DNA from: Treponema sp.
Lineage (GTDB): Bacteria; Spirochaetota; Spirochaetia; Treponematales; Breznakiellaceae
Length of the DNA stretch: 27,142 nt
Assembly: GCA_031257695.1 (NCBI GenBank)
Contig: JAIROB010000105.1
Span: 1 to 27,142 of the forward strand
Direction of reading: 5' to 3'
Part shown: piece by piece, positions 1-7,050 of the stretch
How the letters are laid out: every line of letters begins with the position of its first letter
Numbering within the stretch: the first letter of the stretch is position 1
The notes under the pieces: generated by a model
The model's database searches: none
Seen by the model: the letters and a program-made list of their open reading frames with translations, nothing else
Told to the model about the DNA's origin: nothing
Position numbers and translations under genes: made by a program

Positions 1-332
1 GCGGGAACAGGCTTGTTGATGTAGGGCCCGTTCCAGGAAAGCAGGGTGGAATCCTGTTTTTCCCAGAGCGCGTCGAGCCCCTCCAGATCCGAAGGGTAGC
101 GGCCGCAGTCAAAGAAGTATGCGTCCATGCCAAGGACAAAGGTTTCTATCTGGCTGCGGGCGGCGACCGCCTTAGCCTTGTCCAGATACTTGATTGCGGT
201 AAATCCCACGGAAGAGGTCAGCACCAGGATGATGCTGATCACGATCAGGGTTTCGATAAAAGTCCACCCTCCCTCGCGTTCCGGGGGGCGGCGTTTTTCA
301 TTCCCCTCCAGGGGGGTGTTTTTTTTGTTCAT
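1..332 (-). CDS. gspG: Type II secretion major pseudopilin GspG, partial (C-terminus off the left edge)
   Basis: The first 110 residues of a pseudopilin are visible. After a charged 22-residue leader comes a prepilin peptidase site: Gly21-Gly22 followed by Trp23, with the conserved Glu27 at mature position +5. A hydrophobic helix (TFIETLIVISIILVL) and the GspG-type region with DAYFFDCGRYPSDLEGLDAL follow, the part of the family that ends in the DxxxYP...GL pattern. GspG is the major subunit of the periplasmic pseudopilus that pushes substrates through the secretin. Trp at mature +1 is unusual, since Phe or Met is typical. The start is an ATG at 332 preceded by GGAGG at proper spacing. It lies 11 bases after the gspF stop, so it belongs to the same operon. 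The gene is cut by the window edge, so its length and C-terminal calcium site cannot be checked. Confidence 0.93.
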   Translation of the reverse strand, partial: MNKKNTPLEGNEKRRPPEREGGWTFIETLIVISIILVLTSSVGFTAIKYLDKAKAVAARSQIETFVLGMDAYFFDCGRYPSDLEGLDALWEKQDSTLLSWNGPYINKPVP

Positions 333-343
333 CTTTCCTCCTC

Positions 344-1381
344 TTATAAAATAGTTCCGTAAACCGAAAACAGGGGGAGCAGTATTCCTGCCACCAGGGC
401 AAGGATCACCATGCCGATCACGGCGATCAGCGCCGGTTCTATGAGCAGGATAAATTGAGAGATCCTCCGTTCAAGCTCGCCTTGAAAGTAGGACCGCAGT
501 TGGGCAAATACCCTCTCTGTTTTTCCCGAACCCTCTCCTATGGCCGCCCACTGTCCCATGCAGGGTGGGCAAAAGGGATTTTCAAAAAAAGCGCGGGCAA
601 GGCTCGCCCCGTTCAGCAGATCCTCCCGCGCCTGCAGCAGGGACCGGCGGTAGGCGCCGTTGGAAACCAGCGCCGCCGCTTCCAGTATGGCGTCTTCCAC
701 GGGGATGCCGCCCCCGGTTAATACCTCCATGGCAAAGACGAAGTTGAAGCTCTCCCAGGACAGGATAAATTCTCCTGCCAGGGGAGCGGTGAGCGCCAGG
801 CGGTCAATAACGCTGTTGTTCCGCAGAACCCCCGCGGAGCAGGCAAGCAGCGCCCCAAGGATAGCGGGGATGCCAAGGGCCAGTTCCAGGGAGCGCACAT
901 TCCTTCGTATGTTGTCTCCGGCGTCCGCGCCGAAACCGGCAAAGATAAGCTCCATCCTGGGCATTACAAAAAACATGAGCCCCGCCGTTCCCAGAAAAGC
1001 GACAGCAAGCACCAGCGCTGGATAGACCAGGGCGCCGGAAATTTTATCCCGTAGTTTTTTTCTATCCCTGAGGTAGGCCCCAAGCCTGGGAAATATTTTT
1101 TCCACCGACCCAACGGAATTTCCCACCCTGACCATCTCCCGGTACATGGGAGGGAATTCCTCCATCATGTCCATCCCCTGGGCAAAGGTGGCGCCCCTGT
1201 GGATATGCCCCAGGAGCGTTTTTCCCAGGGAAATTTTCCCCCTCGACGCGGCGGAAGAATCCCTGTCCATGAGGGCGAGGGCTTCCAGGGCGTCCCTGAT
1301 GGACAGGCCGGATTCGAGGAGCAGCTCCATCATTTCGGTAAATTCCAAAACCTCCTTTTCATAATTTTTTTTCATGGGCAT
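344..1381 (-). CDS. gspF: Type II secretion inner-membrane platform protein GspF
   Basis: This 345-residue protein has the duplicated GspF/PilC fold. Two cytoplasmic helical domains (about residues 11-110 and 212-305) each precede membrane segments, with hydrophobic stretches near 117-140, 166-186 and 310-335. Family-typical pieces are visible: YPALVLAVA in the first half, GGGIPVEDA near 223, GEGSGKTE near 283 and ILLIEPALIAVIGMVILAL in the last helix. GspF sits in the inner membrane and couples the GspE ATPase to pseudopilus assembly. It is somewhat shorter than the usual 400 residues, with a short N-terminal extension. The ATG at 1381 has a GGAGG five bases upstream. The gene overlaps the end of gspE by 23 bases, which suggests translational coupling. 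A second ATG two codons later is less well spaced. Confidence 0.95.
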   Translation of the reverse strand: MPMKKNYEKEVLEFTEMMELLLESGLSIRDALEALALMDRDSSAASRGKISLGKTLLGHIHRGATFAQGMDMMEEFPPMYREMVRVGNSVGSVEKIFPRLGAYLRDRKKLRDKISGALVYPALVLAVAFLGTAGLMFFVMPRMELIFAGFGADAGDNIRRNVRSLELALGIPAILGALLACSAGVLRNNSVIDRLALTAPLAGEFILSWESFNFVFAMEVLTGGGIPVEDAILEAAALVSNGAYRRSLLQAREDLLNGASLARAFFENPFCPPCMGQWAAIGEGSGKTERVFAQLRSYFQGELERRISQFILLIEPALIAVIGMVILALVAGILLPLFSVYGTIL

Positions 1382-2885
1382 TGCCGCCTCCTTCGGCGGA
1401 GAGTATAATCTCCCGTTCCACCTCAGCCACCGTGGTTATCCCCAGGGCGGCTTTTTCCAGCCCGTCTTCTAACAGGGTCCTCATGCCCCGGCTTTTTAAC
1501 CCTTCCTGCAGGGCGGCAATGTTTGCCTTGCCCAGGATCAGATCCTCCACCGCGGGATCCGCGGTGAACAGTTCCGCCGCCACGGTCCTTCCTGAAAAGC
1601 CCGTGTGGGCGCAGGCCGCGCAGCCCCGTCCCTGGCGGAGGGTCAGCGCAGGGATCCCCGCTGCTTCCAGGAGCCGCCTTTCTTCCGGCAGCGGGTCGCG
1701 ATCTTCGGCGCATTGGGGACAGATCCTGCGGACCAGCCGCTGCGCCGCGGCCCCCCGCAGCGCCGACGCGATAAGGTAGGGTTCAACCCCCATGTTGATC
1801 AGCCGGGGTATAACGGAAGCAGCGTCGTTAGTATGGAGGGTGGATAACACCAGATGACCCGTCAGCGCCGCCCGGAGCGCTATTTCCGCGGTGGCGGAGT
1901 CCCGAATCTCCCCAATCATAATAATATTGGGGTCCTGCCGCAGGACCCGCCGAAGCAGCGTGTCGAAGCCAAGGCCTATCTGTTCGTTGATCTGTATCTG
2001 GTTTACCCCCTCCACAAGAAATTCCACCGGGTCCTCAATGGTTATGATCTTTATGGATTCCGAAACCAGTTCCCGCAGCATCGCGTTCAGGGTGGTGGTC
2101 TTGCCGCTTCCCGTGGGGCCCGTTAAGAGGATCAGGCCGTAGGGCATTCTGAGCAGGCGCCGCAGGGTCCCGAGCTGCGCCTGGTTGAACCCCAATTCAT
2201 CCAGGGAGCCCGCGGCTTTTCTCCCCAGGATGCGGAGAACAATGGATTCTCCCCCGGCGACGGGCACAATGGACACCCGAAAGTCCACCTGATCATTTCC
2301 AAGCCTTACGGTGATCCGCCCGTCCTGGGGCTGCCGCCGCTCAAGGATATTCAGGTTGGCCATAATTTTTATCCGGGAGGAAATTGCCGGGAAGCGGCCT
2401 GCCTCTATTTTTTTTACGGTCCGCAATATCCCGTCAATCCTGTAGCGCACCCGCAGTTCTTCTGCGGATTCCAGATGGATGTCCGAGGCGCCGCAGCGTA
2501 TCCCGTCGATGCAAATGGAATTAACCAGGTTGATAACCGGAGCGTCGTTGGCAAGTTTGTCCAGGAGGACCGCCCGATCCGGCCGGTCCGCTCCCCGTCT
2601 CAAGGCGCCGGCCTGTCCCGGCGCTTCCTGCTTTTCATCCCCCATTTTATTTCCCAGAAACGCGGAGAGTTCCGCCGGATCCAGGGGCACAAAAACCACG
2701 GGCTTTTTATGATAGTTTCTCAGGATGTTCTTGTCCGCTTCCTCCGCTTTTTCGGTAAACCCTATTTCTACGACGCTTTCGTGTTCCCGGAGCTTAATGA
2801 GCCCCCGCTCTTCGATGAATTCTATGGGGTACTGGGAGGAGCCTTCGGGGATCGGGTCAAAATCTTCCATGCTCATCAGTTTCAT
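1359..2885 (-). CDS. gspE: Type II secretion ATPase GspE
   Basis: This is a 508-residue GspE/PilB-family hexameric ATPase that powers pseudopilus growth from the cytoplasmic face. An N-terminal T2SSE_N-like region occupies about residues 1-80. The N2 domain contains ASDIHLES (133-140). Walker A GPTGSGKTT is at 256-264, the Asp box IEDPVE at 283-288, Walker B (RQDPNIIMIGEIRD) around 316-329 and the His box GHLVLSTLHTNDA at 343-355. The C-terminal tetracysteine zinc module is complete (C389, C392, C422, C425). All catalytic elements are present, so it should be active. The start ATG overlaps the gspD stop (ATGA) and has GAGGGG upstream, inside gspD. Length is normal for the family. The zinc module favours GspE or PilB over PilT-type retraction ATPases, and the gsp neighbours decide the call. 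Confidence 0.96.
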   Translation of the reverse strand: MKLMSMEDFDPIPEGSSQYPIEFIEERGLIKLREHESVVEIGFTEKAEEADKNILRNYHKKPVVFVPLDPAELSAFLGNKMGDEKQEAPGQAGALRRGADRPDRAVLLDKLANDAPVINLVNSICIDGIRCGASDIHLESAEELRVRYRIDGILRTVKKIEAGRFPAISSRIKIMANLNILERRQPQDGRITVRLGNDQVDFRVSIVPVAGGESIVLRILGRKAAGSLDELGFNQAQLGTLRRLLRMPYGLILLTGPTGSGKTTTLNAMLRELVSESIKIITIEDPVEFLVEGVNQIQINEQIGLGFDTLLRRVLRQDPNIIMIGEIRDSATAEIALRAALTGHLVLSTLHTNDAASVIPRLINMGVEPYLIASALRGAAAQRLVRRICPQCAEDRDPLPEERRLLEAAGIPALTLRQGRGCAACAHTGFSGRTVAAELFTADPAVEDLILGKANIAALQEGLKSRGMRTLLEDGLEKAALGITTVAEVEREIILSAEGGGNAHEKKL

Positions 2886-4861
2886 AGAGAGCGCCCCTCA
2901 ATTAAATTGTGGTAGTACCGTTCAAATTTGAGGGATGCGTCCTGATCTTCGGCTTCGCTGTCCATGGAAAGGTAGGGGACGATGTAGATGACAATTTCTG
3001 TTTTTTCCCTGATGTCGGTCTGATCCCGAAAAAGCCTTCCCAAAAGGGGTATGTCGCCCAACAGGGGAATCTTCCTGACAATCTTATTAACGTCGTCCTT
3101 CACCAGGCCGCTGAGTACCACCGGTTTTCCCGAGGGGGTACGCACCTGGGTATGCACGACCCGTTCAGAGGTAGTGGGCAGGGCGGTGGAGTCGCTTGCA
3201 GAATTGTTATTCTGTTTCGACACCGTGGCGTTTACGGAAATGGTGATCATGTCGTCGCCGGAAACCCAGCCGTTCAGGGTGACAATGAGCCCCGAAGTTA
3301 TTTCCCTGGTCACCCCGGTGCGGGAAATATTTCCCGTGTCCGCGTCCACCTCAAATTCCTGGTAACGGTAGGTGTCGGTGTTTTGAAATTTTATCTCCTG
3401 CCCCGAAAGACCGTTCAGGGAGGTGTTCGCGTACACCTCCGCGGTGTTGTCCCCAAGCTGGACGCTCAGATTTGCGGCAAACTGGTAGCCGAACTGGGCT
3501 ACCACGTCAAAGCTCAGGTTCATCACATTGGAAAGGTTTCCCAGAAAGGACATATCCCCGGCTTTCGCCCCCTCTTCGGCGCCGTCGATTTGAAGCCCCC
3601 TGTTCACCCTGGCCTCTTTGTTCTTCATATATTCGATGACCAGAAGCTCGTAGCGGAGCTGCGGTTTGGGCCGGTCAATAATCGAGAGATCCTTGAGCAA
3701 AAGCTCCCGCTTGTCCTTCGGGCCGGTGTAAAAAATAAGATTGGGAAACCCCGAATCGACAATTTCTTCCTTCGTTATCCCCGGCGGCAGGGTTTTGAGC
3801 AGCTCCTCTGTTTTCAGGTATTTCAGGGGGATGGGCCAGTTCTCCCCGGGCCGGTCGATCTGTTCAATAAAGGAGATAACCGGGTTTATTTCTTCCGCGG
3901 TCCCCGTAACAATGGCGGCGTTGGTTTTTTTATCGACCCTCAGGCTGTTCCCCGCGGCCAGATCCTGGGGCAGCAGGGCCGTCAGATCCTGCGCTGGAAA
4001 ATAGCGCAGGGGAACAATCCTGGTTTCCCTGAATTTTTTGATAATATCCTTGCGCTGCAATTCTACAATATAGTAGATATTGTTTTGGACGGCATAATCG
4101 GCGTTTCCCTGTTCAAGGATGATCCGCAACAGGGAATCAAAATCTTTGTCCTGATAATAAAGATTTTCCAGCACGGCGTCCGTTTTGGCGAGAATGGAGT
4201 ATTCCCGCCCCGCAATTTTAAAGAGCGCCGGGAGCAGTTCAAGGAACCTGGCGCTTTTCAGGGCTATGGCATAGGCGTCCCCTTCCCGGCTAATCCCCTC
4301 CGCGGGGGCTTCCCTTTGCCGGGACGCGCCGGCTTGGCGTATGTAGTAGTAGGAATCGTTTTTTTCAAGGCTGAACTCCTGGAGCCGCTGCATAAAAATC
4401 TCCAGAACCTTTTCCGGGGTCAGGGCGTTTATGTCCACCGACAGGCTTATCCGGGGCAGGGGATCGTAGAGGATCGTGGTGTTCCACATTTTTGCCAGGG
4501 TCCCTATCAGGTTTTCAATGTCCACATCCTTTGCCCGCAGGCTTACCAGGCCGCTTTCGCCGTCCATGGCCCCCTGGATGCGGGAAACCCGGATGGTATT
4601 TCCCTCCCTGGCGTAGAAAAGATCGTAGGACGCAAGAAAAGCCTTAAGGGAATCTTCAAATTCAGAATCGGAAAAGTGAAAGGTTGCCGTGCCCTCCACG
4701 GTTTCATCCGCGATGATGGATGTTCCGGAAATTTCCGCCAGCGCCATAAGAATGTCCCGTATGTGCTGATTCCGAAAATCCATGCTTTTCATCCGCTGGG
4801 CGGGCAAGCCCTGGTTCAGCAGCAACCCTAAGAGAATGAAAAAACAATACCTTCGCTTCAT
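2882..4861 (-). CDS. gspD: Type II secretion outer-membrane secretin GspD
   Basis: This 659-residue secretin forms the outer-membrane channel of the system. A signal peptide (about residues 1-21, ending LPA) leads into an N0/STN-like domain (DFRNQHIRDILMALAEISGT, about 27-95). Further N-domain repeats follow, one of which has VPLRYFPAQDLTALLPQDL and the NAAIVTGTAEEI motif. The secretin core ends with a good secretin signature: PVVLSGLVKDD, then KIPLLGDIPLLGRLF and the final TEIVIYIVPYL strands. There is no lipobox, so it is probably not itself a lipoprotein. I chose the ATG at 4861 rather than one 12 codons upstream, because GGAGG precedes it and the signal peptide begins there. It overlaps gspE by four bases. 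No GspS-like pilotin gene is visible nearby. Confidence 0.95.
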   Translation of the reverse strand: MKRRYCFFILLGLLLNQGLPAQRMKSMDFRNQHIRDILMALAEISGTSIIADETVEGTATFHFSDSEFEDSLKAFLASYDLFYAREGNTIRVSRIQGAMDGESGLVSLRAKDVDIENLIGTLAKMWNTTILYDPLPRISLSVDINALTPEKVLEIFMQRLQEFSLEKNDSYYYIRQAGASRQREAPAEGISREGDAYAIALKSARFLELLPALFKIAGREYSILAKTDAVLENLYYQDKDFDSLLRIILEQGNADYAVQNNIYYIVELQRKDIIKKFRETRIVPLRYFPAQDLTALLPQDLAAGNSLRVDKKTNAAIVTGTAEEINPVISFIEQIDRPGENWPIPLKYLKTEELLKTLPPGITKEEIVDSGFPNLIFYTGPKDKRELLLKDLSIIDRPKPQLRYELLVIEYMKNKEARVNRGLQIDGAEEGAKAGDMSFLGNLSNVMNLSFDVVAQFGYQFAANLSVQLGDNTAEVYANTSLNGLSGQEIKFQNTDTYRYQEFEVDADTGNISRTGVTREITSGLIVTLNGWVSGDDMITISVNATVSKQNNNSASDSTALPTTSERVVHTQVRTPSGKPVVLSGLVKDDVNKIVRKIPLLGDIPLLGRLFRDQTDIREKTEIVIYIVPYLSMDSEAEDQDASLKFERYYHNLIEGRSL

Positions 4862-4933
4862 GGTCTTCCTCCTGTTTTGGTTTATATCCGGATTCATTTT
4901 CCGCCGGATACTGGTAATAAGGGGAGAAACCTG

Positions 4934-4948
4934 AATTTTGCTTTAGTC
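4934..4948. repeat. Inverted-repeat copy 1 flanking the prepilin peptidase gene
   Basis: TTTGCTTTAGTC (4937-4948) is the exact reverse complement of GACTAAAGCAAA at 5479-5490. This copy lies in the 101-base gap between the peptidase gene and gspD. Both copies are followed on the gene-facing side by long A/T homopolymer runs. It could be an operator half, or the edge of a cassette carrying the peptidase gene; neither is shown. Confidence 0.5.
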
Positions 4949-4962
4949 TCGGTGAAAAAAAA

Positions 4963-5400
4963 TTAAAAAAAACGCAAAAATCGGGAAAAAACGAAGGCGG
5001 CAATGACCCCGGCGGTCAGAAAGGGAGCAAAAGGGAGGGGGATCCTCTCCTGTTTGCCCCGGCGGAGGATAAGGATGAAGCCTATTCCCATGAGGGACGC
5101 GGCAAGGAACGCGACGCATACCCAGGGAAGGCCGCAGCACAGCCCTATGAGCATGGCGAATTTGACATCCCCCAGGCCGAGGGCTCCTGTAAAGCGGCGT
5201 ATAATGAAGAAAAATAAACCGCTCAGCAAAGATGCGGCTACTCTGTCGGGTAGAACGCCGGCGCGCGAACTCAACAGAAATATAAAAACCGCGGCAAACC
5301 CGGGAAAGACGAGCAGATCCGGAATACGGTAGCTCCGTATATCTATCGCCGAAGCGGGCAGAGCGAATACAAGAAAAATCAGCAGCGCCGGGGCGCTCAT
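4963..5400 (-). CDS. Short type IV prepilin peptidase (A24), methyltransferase domain absent
   Basis: This is a 145-residue integral membrane aspartic peptidase of family A24, expected to cleave the leader of GspG and other pseudopilins. Both catalytic aspartates are visible: Asp20 in AIDIRSYRIPD and Asp78 in the GxGD motif GLGDVK (75-80). Five or six hydrophobic segments cover nearly the whole chain. Classical PilD/GspO is about 250-290 residues with an N-terminal cysteine-rich N-methyltransferase domain. That part is missing here, as in archaeal-type and TadV/CpaA-like enzymes. The ATG at 5400 has GGAGG six bases upstream. It is the first gene of the leftward T2SS operon, 101 bases before gspD. 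Its job as the T2SS peptidase follows from context; another pilus system elsewhere could share it. Confidence 0.9.
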   Translation of the reverse strand: MSAPALLIFLVFALPASAIDIRSYRIPDLLVFPGFAAVFIFLLSSRAGVLPDRVAASLLSGLFFFIIRRFTGALGLGDVKFAMLIGLCCGLPWVCVAFLAASLMGIGFILILRRGKQERIPLPFAPFLTAGVIAAFVFSRFLRFF

Positions 5401-5571
5401 GGGAATCCTCCAGCTTTATATGGTACCGCTTTTTTGCGGAAAAGGAAAACGAAAAAAAATAATTTTTTTTTTCGTTTTGACTAAAGCAAATTTCACGGCG
5501 GCGCAATAGAGGGGGTATAAGGGGGAAATTTCAGTTCCCCGAAAGATCCTATGTTATAAGGGGAGGTTTGT
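5401..5571. promoter_or_regulatory. Divergent control region between the T2SS operon and the giant-protein operon
   Basis: This 171-base spacer must carry promoters for both operons. It contains a perfect 14-base A/T palindrome (5446-5459 pairing with 5465-5478, loop of five), a small CCGC/GCGG hairpin (5426-5439), the second inverted-repeat copy (5479-5490) and a GGGGAA/TTCCCC hairpin (5522-5540). A weak plus-strand sigma70 candidate is TTCACG (5492-5497), an 18-base spacer and TATAAG (5516-5521). The minus-strand promoter is unclear; a TATAAA lies close to the peptidase ribosome site. The GGGGAGG before the ATG at 5572 is a strong ribosome site. Shared control of secretion apparatus and cargo is inference from the layout. 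Confidence 0.5.
5446..5478. repeat. Perfect 14-bp A/T-rich palindrome
   Basis: AAAACG followed by eight A's (5446-5459) pairs exactly with eight T's followed by CGTTTT (5465-5478) across a TAATT loop. It sits 46-78 bases upstream of the prepilin peptidase start, in the divergent promoter region. It lacks the GC stem of an intrinsic terminator. It could be a bent or cruciform-prone regulatory site, or a weak bidirectional terminator. Confidence 0.6.
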
Positions 5572-7047
5572 ATGAAAAACTGTATCGCCGGTCTTGTTAT
5601 TTTTATTGCCGGTATGGGATTAGGCGCCCAGGAGACTCCAATCGCTCTGTTGGAAGACTCCTGGATGGAGCCGGGCCGGGTGACGGAAATGCTGGCGCTC
5701 CACGATCTGCAGGGGGGCGTCTATATCCCCTCTATTGCGGGGAACGCGTTCCGGGTCCTCCGGGCCGGCGCCGGAGAAAGGCTGGGTCCCTATGCGCCGG
5801 AGGGCTTTGACGGCGTATCCCCTGCCGCCAGGAATCTCAAGGCGATTAGCGACGGGTCCGAAAGGTACCTTGCGTTTATTGGCCGCCGGGACGGCGTCGA
5901 ATCGGTGTGCCTCTTTGGTTTTGGATTCTGGGACGCATTGTCCTACTATCCCCTGGCGGAAACAGAGGCCGAGGCCATAAGGGACTATGACCTGGTTCCT
6001 ACCAAAGGCGGCGGCCTCACGGTCTACACCCTTGCCGGGGGCCGCCTGCGAAGTTTTTCCACGATAAAACGCGGCGATACCCTGTGGCAGGAACGGGAAA
6101 TCTCCCGGCCCGGCGAACAAGCCGAAGCCTTTGGGGTCCTTAGGGAACGCAATCAGGAAATAAGCTACGGCTGGTACCGTATCGCCCGGAAAGATTATTG
6201 GGAGATAAACCTCTTTTCCGTGAACGGCGCGGGGAATCTTGTTGTGGAGCAAACCGGGTCCTGGTCTCATGCGCCCCGGCTTGAATACGGCGTTTCCCCG
6301 GAGGGAAAAGCGGTTTTTACCATCACTGCGGGCAGCGCGGTTTCGGTGTTCCACGCCGAAGGCCCGCGCTTTGTGCGGGATTTGATTTTTAACGCCCCCT
6401 TCGCGGCAAAGCGGTACAGCCCCGCGCTGCTTAGGGGAGGATCTCCGGGCCTGCTGATCGGTGAAGCGGAGGGGACGGATGTCCTCTACGGGGTAAGCCA
6501 CGAACGGTCCGGCGCGCCGGCGCTCAGGGAATTGTTCGCCCGGCCTTCGGCGGAGATTCTGGAGCTGTTCTTGACGGGGAATAACCGTATTTCCCTTATT
6601 TACCGCGTCGATCAAATCCTGGGCGCAGCCCTGCTGCATACCGACGGCGGCATTATTGCCGACAGGCCCCTGCCCGTATCCTCCGGGGGAGCGGCGCTGT
6701 TCCGGCAACCCCCGGAGGAAAACCGTGTCTACGCCCTTTCCAGGGCATCCCCGGCGGAATCCTTCCTCCTGTCCATGTTCGAGTTTGAAGGCGAAACCTG
6801 GCGTCCGGCGGGGGAGACTCGGGTTTCCCGGTTTTTTCCGGAGAAAGCCCATTCCCCCCTGGGCATTCGGGATGAGGAGCTGCTCCTTATGAGTTCCCCG
6901 GAGGCGCTGATGCTGTATGAAACGGAAACTTCCAAAAGCCAAATCCTGGAAATGGAAAATTACGCTCTGAGCAACGCGCTTAACGGCGTTGTATATCTGG
7001 CGGTCAGCTCCGAAAAGGGAATTTCCCTGTACCGGATCGGGGAGTAG
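5572..7047 (+). CDS. Secreted protein with beta-propeller-like character, function unknown
   Basis: This 491-residue protein has a clear signal peptide (about residues 1-19, hydrophobic core ending GMGLGA before QE). I do not recognise the family. The mature part is rich in short beta-strand blocks, each about 40-50 residues, with aromatic, Gly and Asp turns (for example DGVESVCLFGFGFWD, GGLTVYTLAGGRLRSF, KGISLYRIGE at the end). This is what a multi-blade propeller looks like. No catalytic motif is apparent and there is no lipobox or C-terminal membrane anchor. Its ATG has GGGGAGG upstream. It ends three bases before the giant gene, so the two are almost surely co-transcribed and perhaps coupled. 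A role as a partner, chaperone or co-exported factor of the giant protein is inference from that coupling. A propeller also occurs near the giant protein's C-terminus. Confidence 0.85.
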   Translation: MKNCIAGLVIFIAGMGLGAQETPIALLEDSWMEPGRVTEMLALHDLQGGVYIPSIAGNAFRVLRAGAGERLGPYAPEGFDGVSPAARNLKAISDGSERYLAFIGRRDGVESVCLFGFGFWDALSYYPLAETEAEAIRDYDLVPTKGGGLTVYTLAGGRLRSFSTIKRGDTLWQEREISRPGEQAEAFGVLRERNQEISYGWYRIARKDYWEINLFSVNGAGNLVVEQTGSWSHAPRLEYGVSPEGKAVFTITAGSAVSVFHAEGPRFVRDLIFNAPFAAKRYSPALLRGGSPGLLIGEAEGTDVLYGVSHERSGAPALRELFARPSAEILELFLTGNNRISLIYRVDQILGAALLHTDGGIIADRPLPVSSGGAALFRQPPEENRVYALSRASPAESFLLSMFEFEGETWRPAGETRVSRFFPEKAHSPLGIRDEELLLMSSPEALMLYETETSKSQILEMENYALSNALNGVVYLAVSSEKGISLYRIGE

Positions 7048-7050
7048 GCC

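Noticed and set aside
2909..4831. 640-codon plus-strand open frame opposite gspD
   Set aside because: It lies wholly antisense to a gene with clear secretin motifs and shows no recognisable domain. GC-rich codon use creates such shadows.
4943..5506. 187-codon alternative frame overlapping the prepilin peptidase
   Set aside because: The 145-codon frame has both catalytic aspartate motifs and a ribosome site. The longer frame is Arg/Ser-rich with no motif.
5620..6942. 440-codon minus-strand open frame opposite the propeller-like gene
   Set aside because: The plus-strand frame has a signal peptide, ribosome site and coupled downstream gene; the antisense frame has none.
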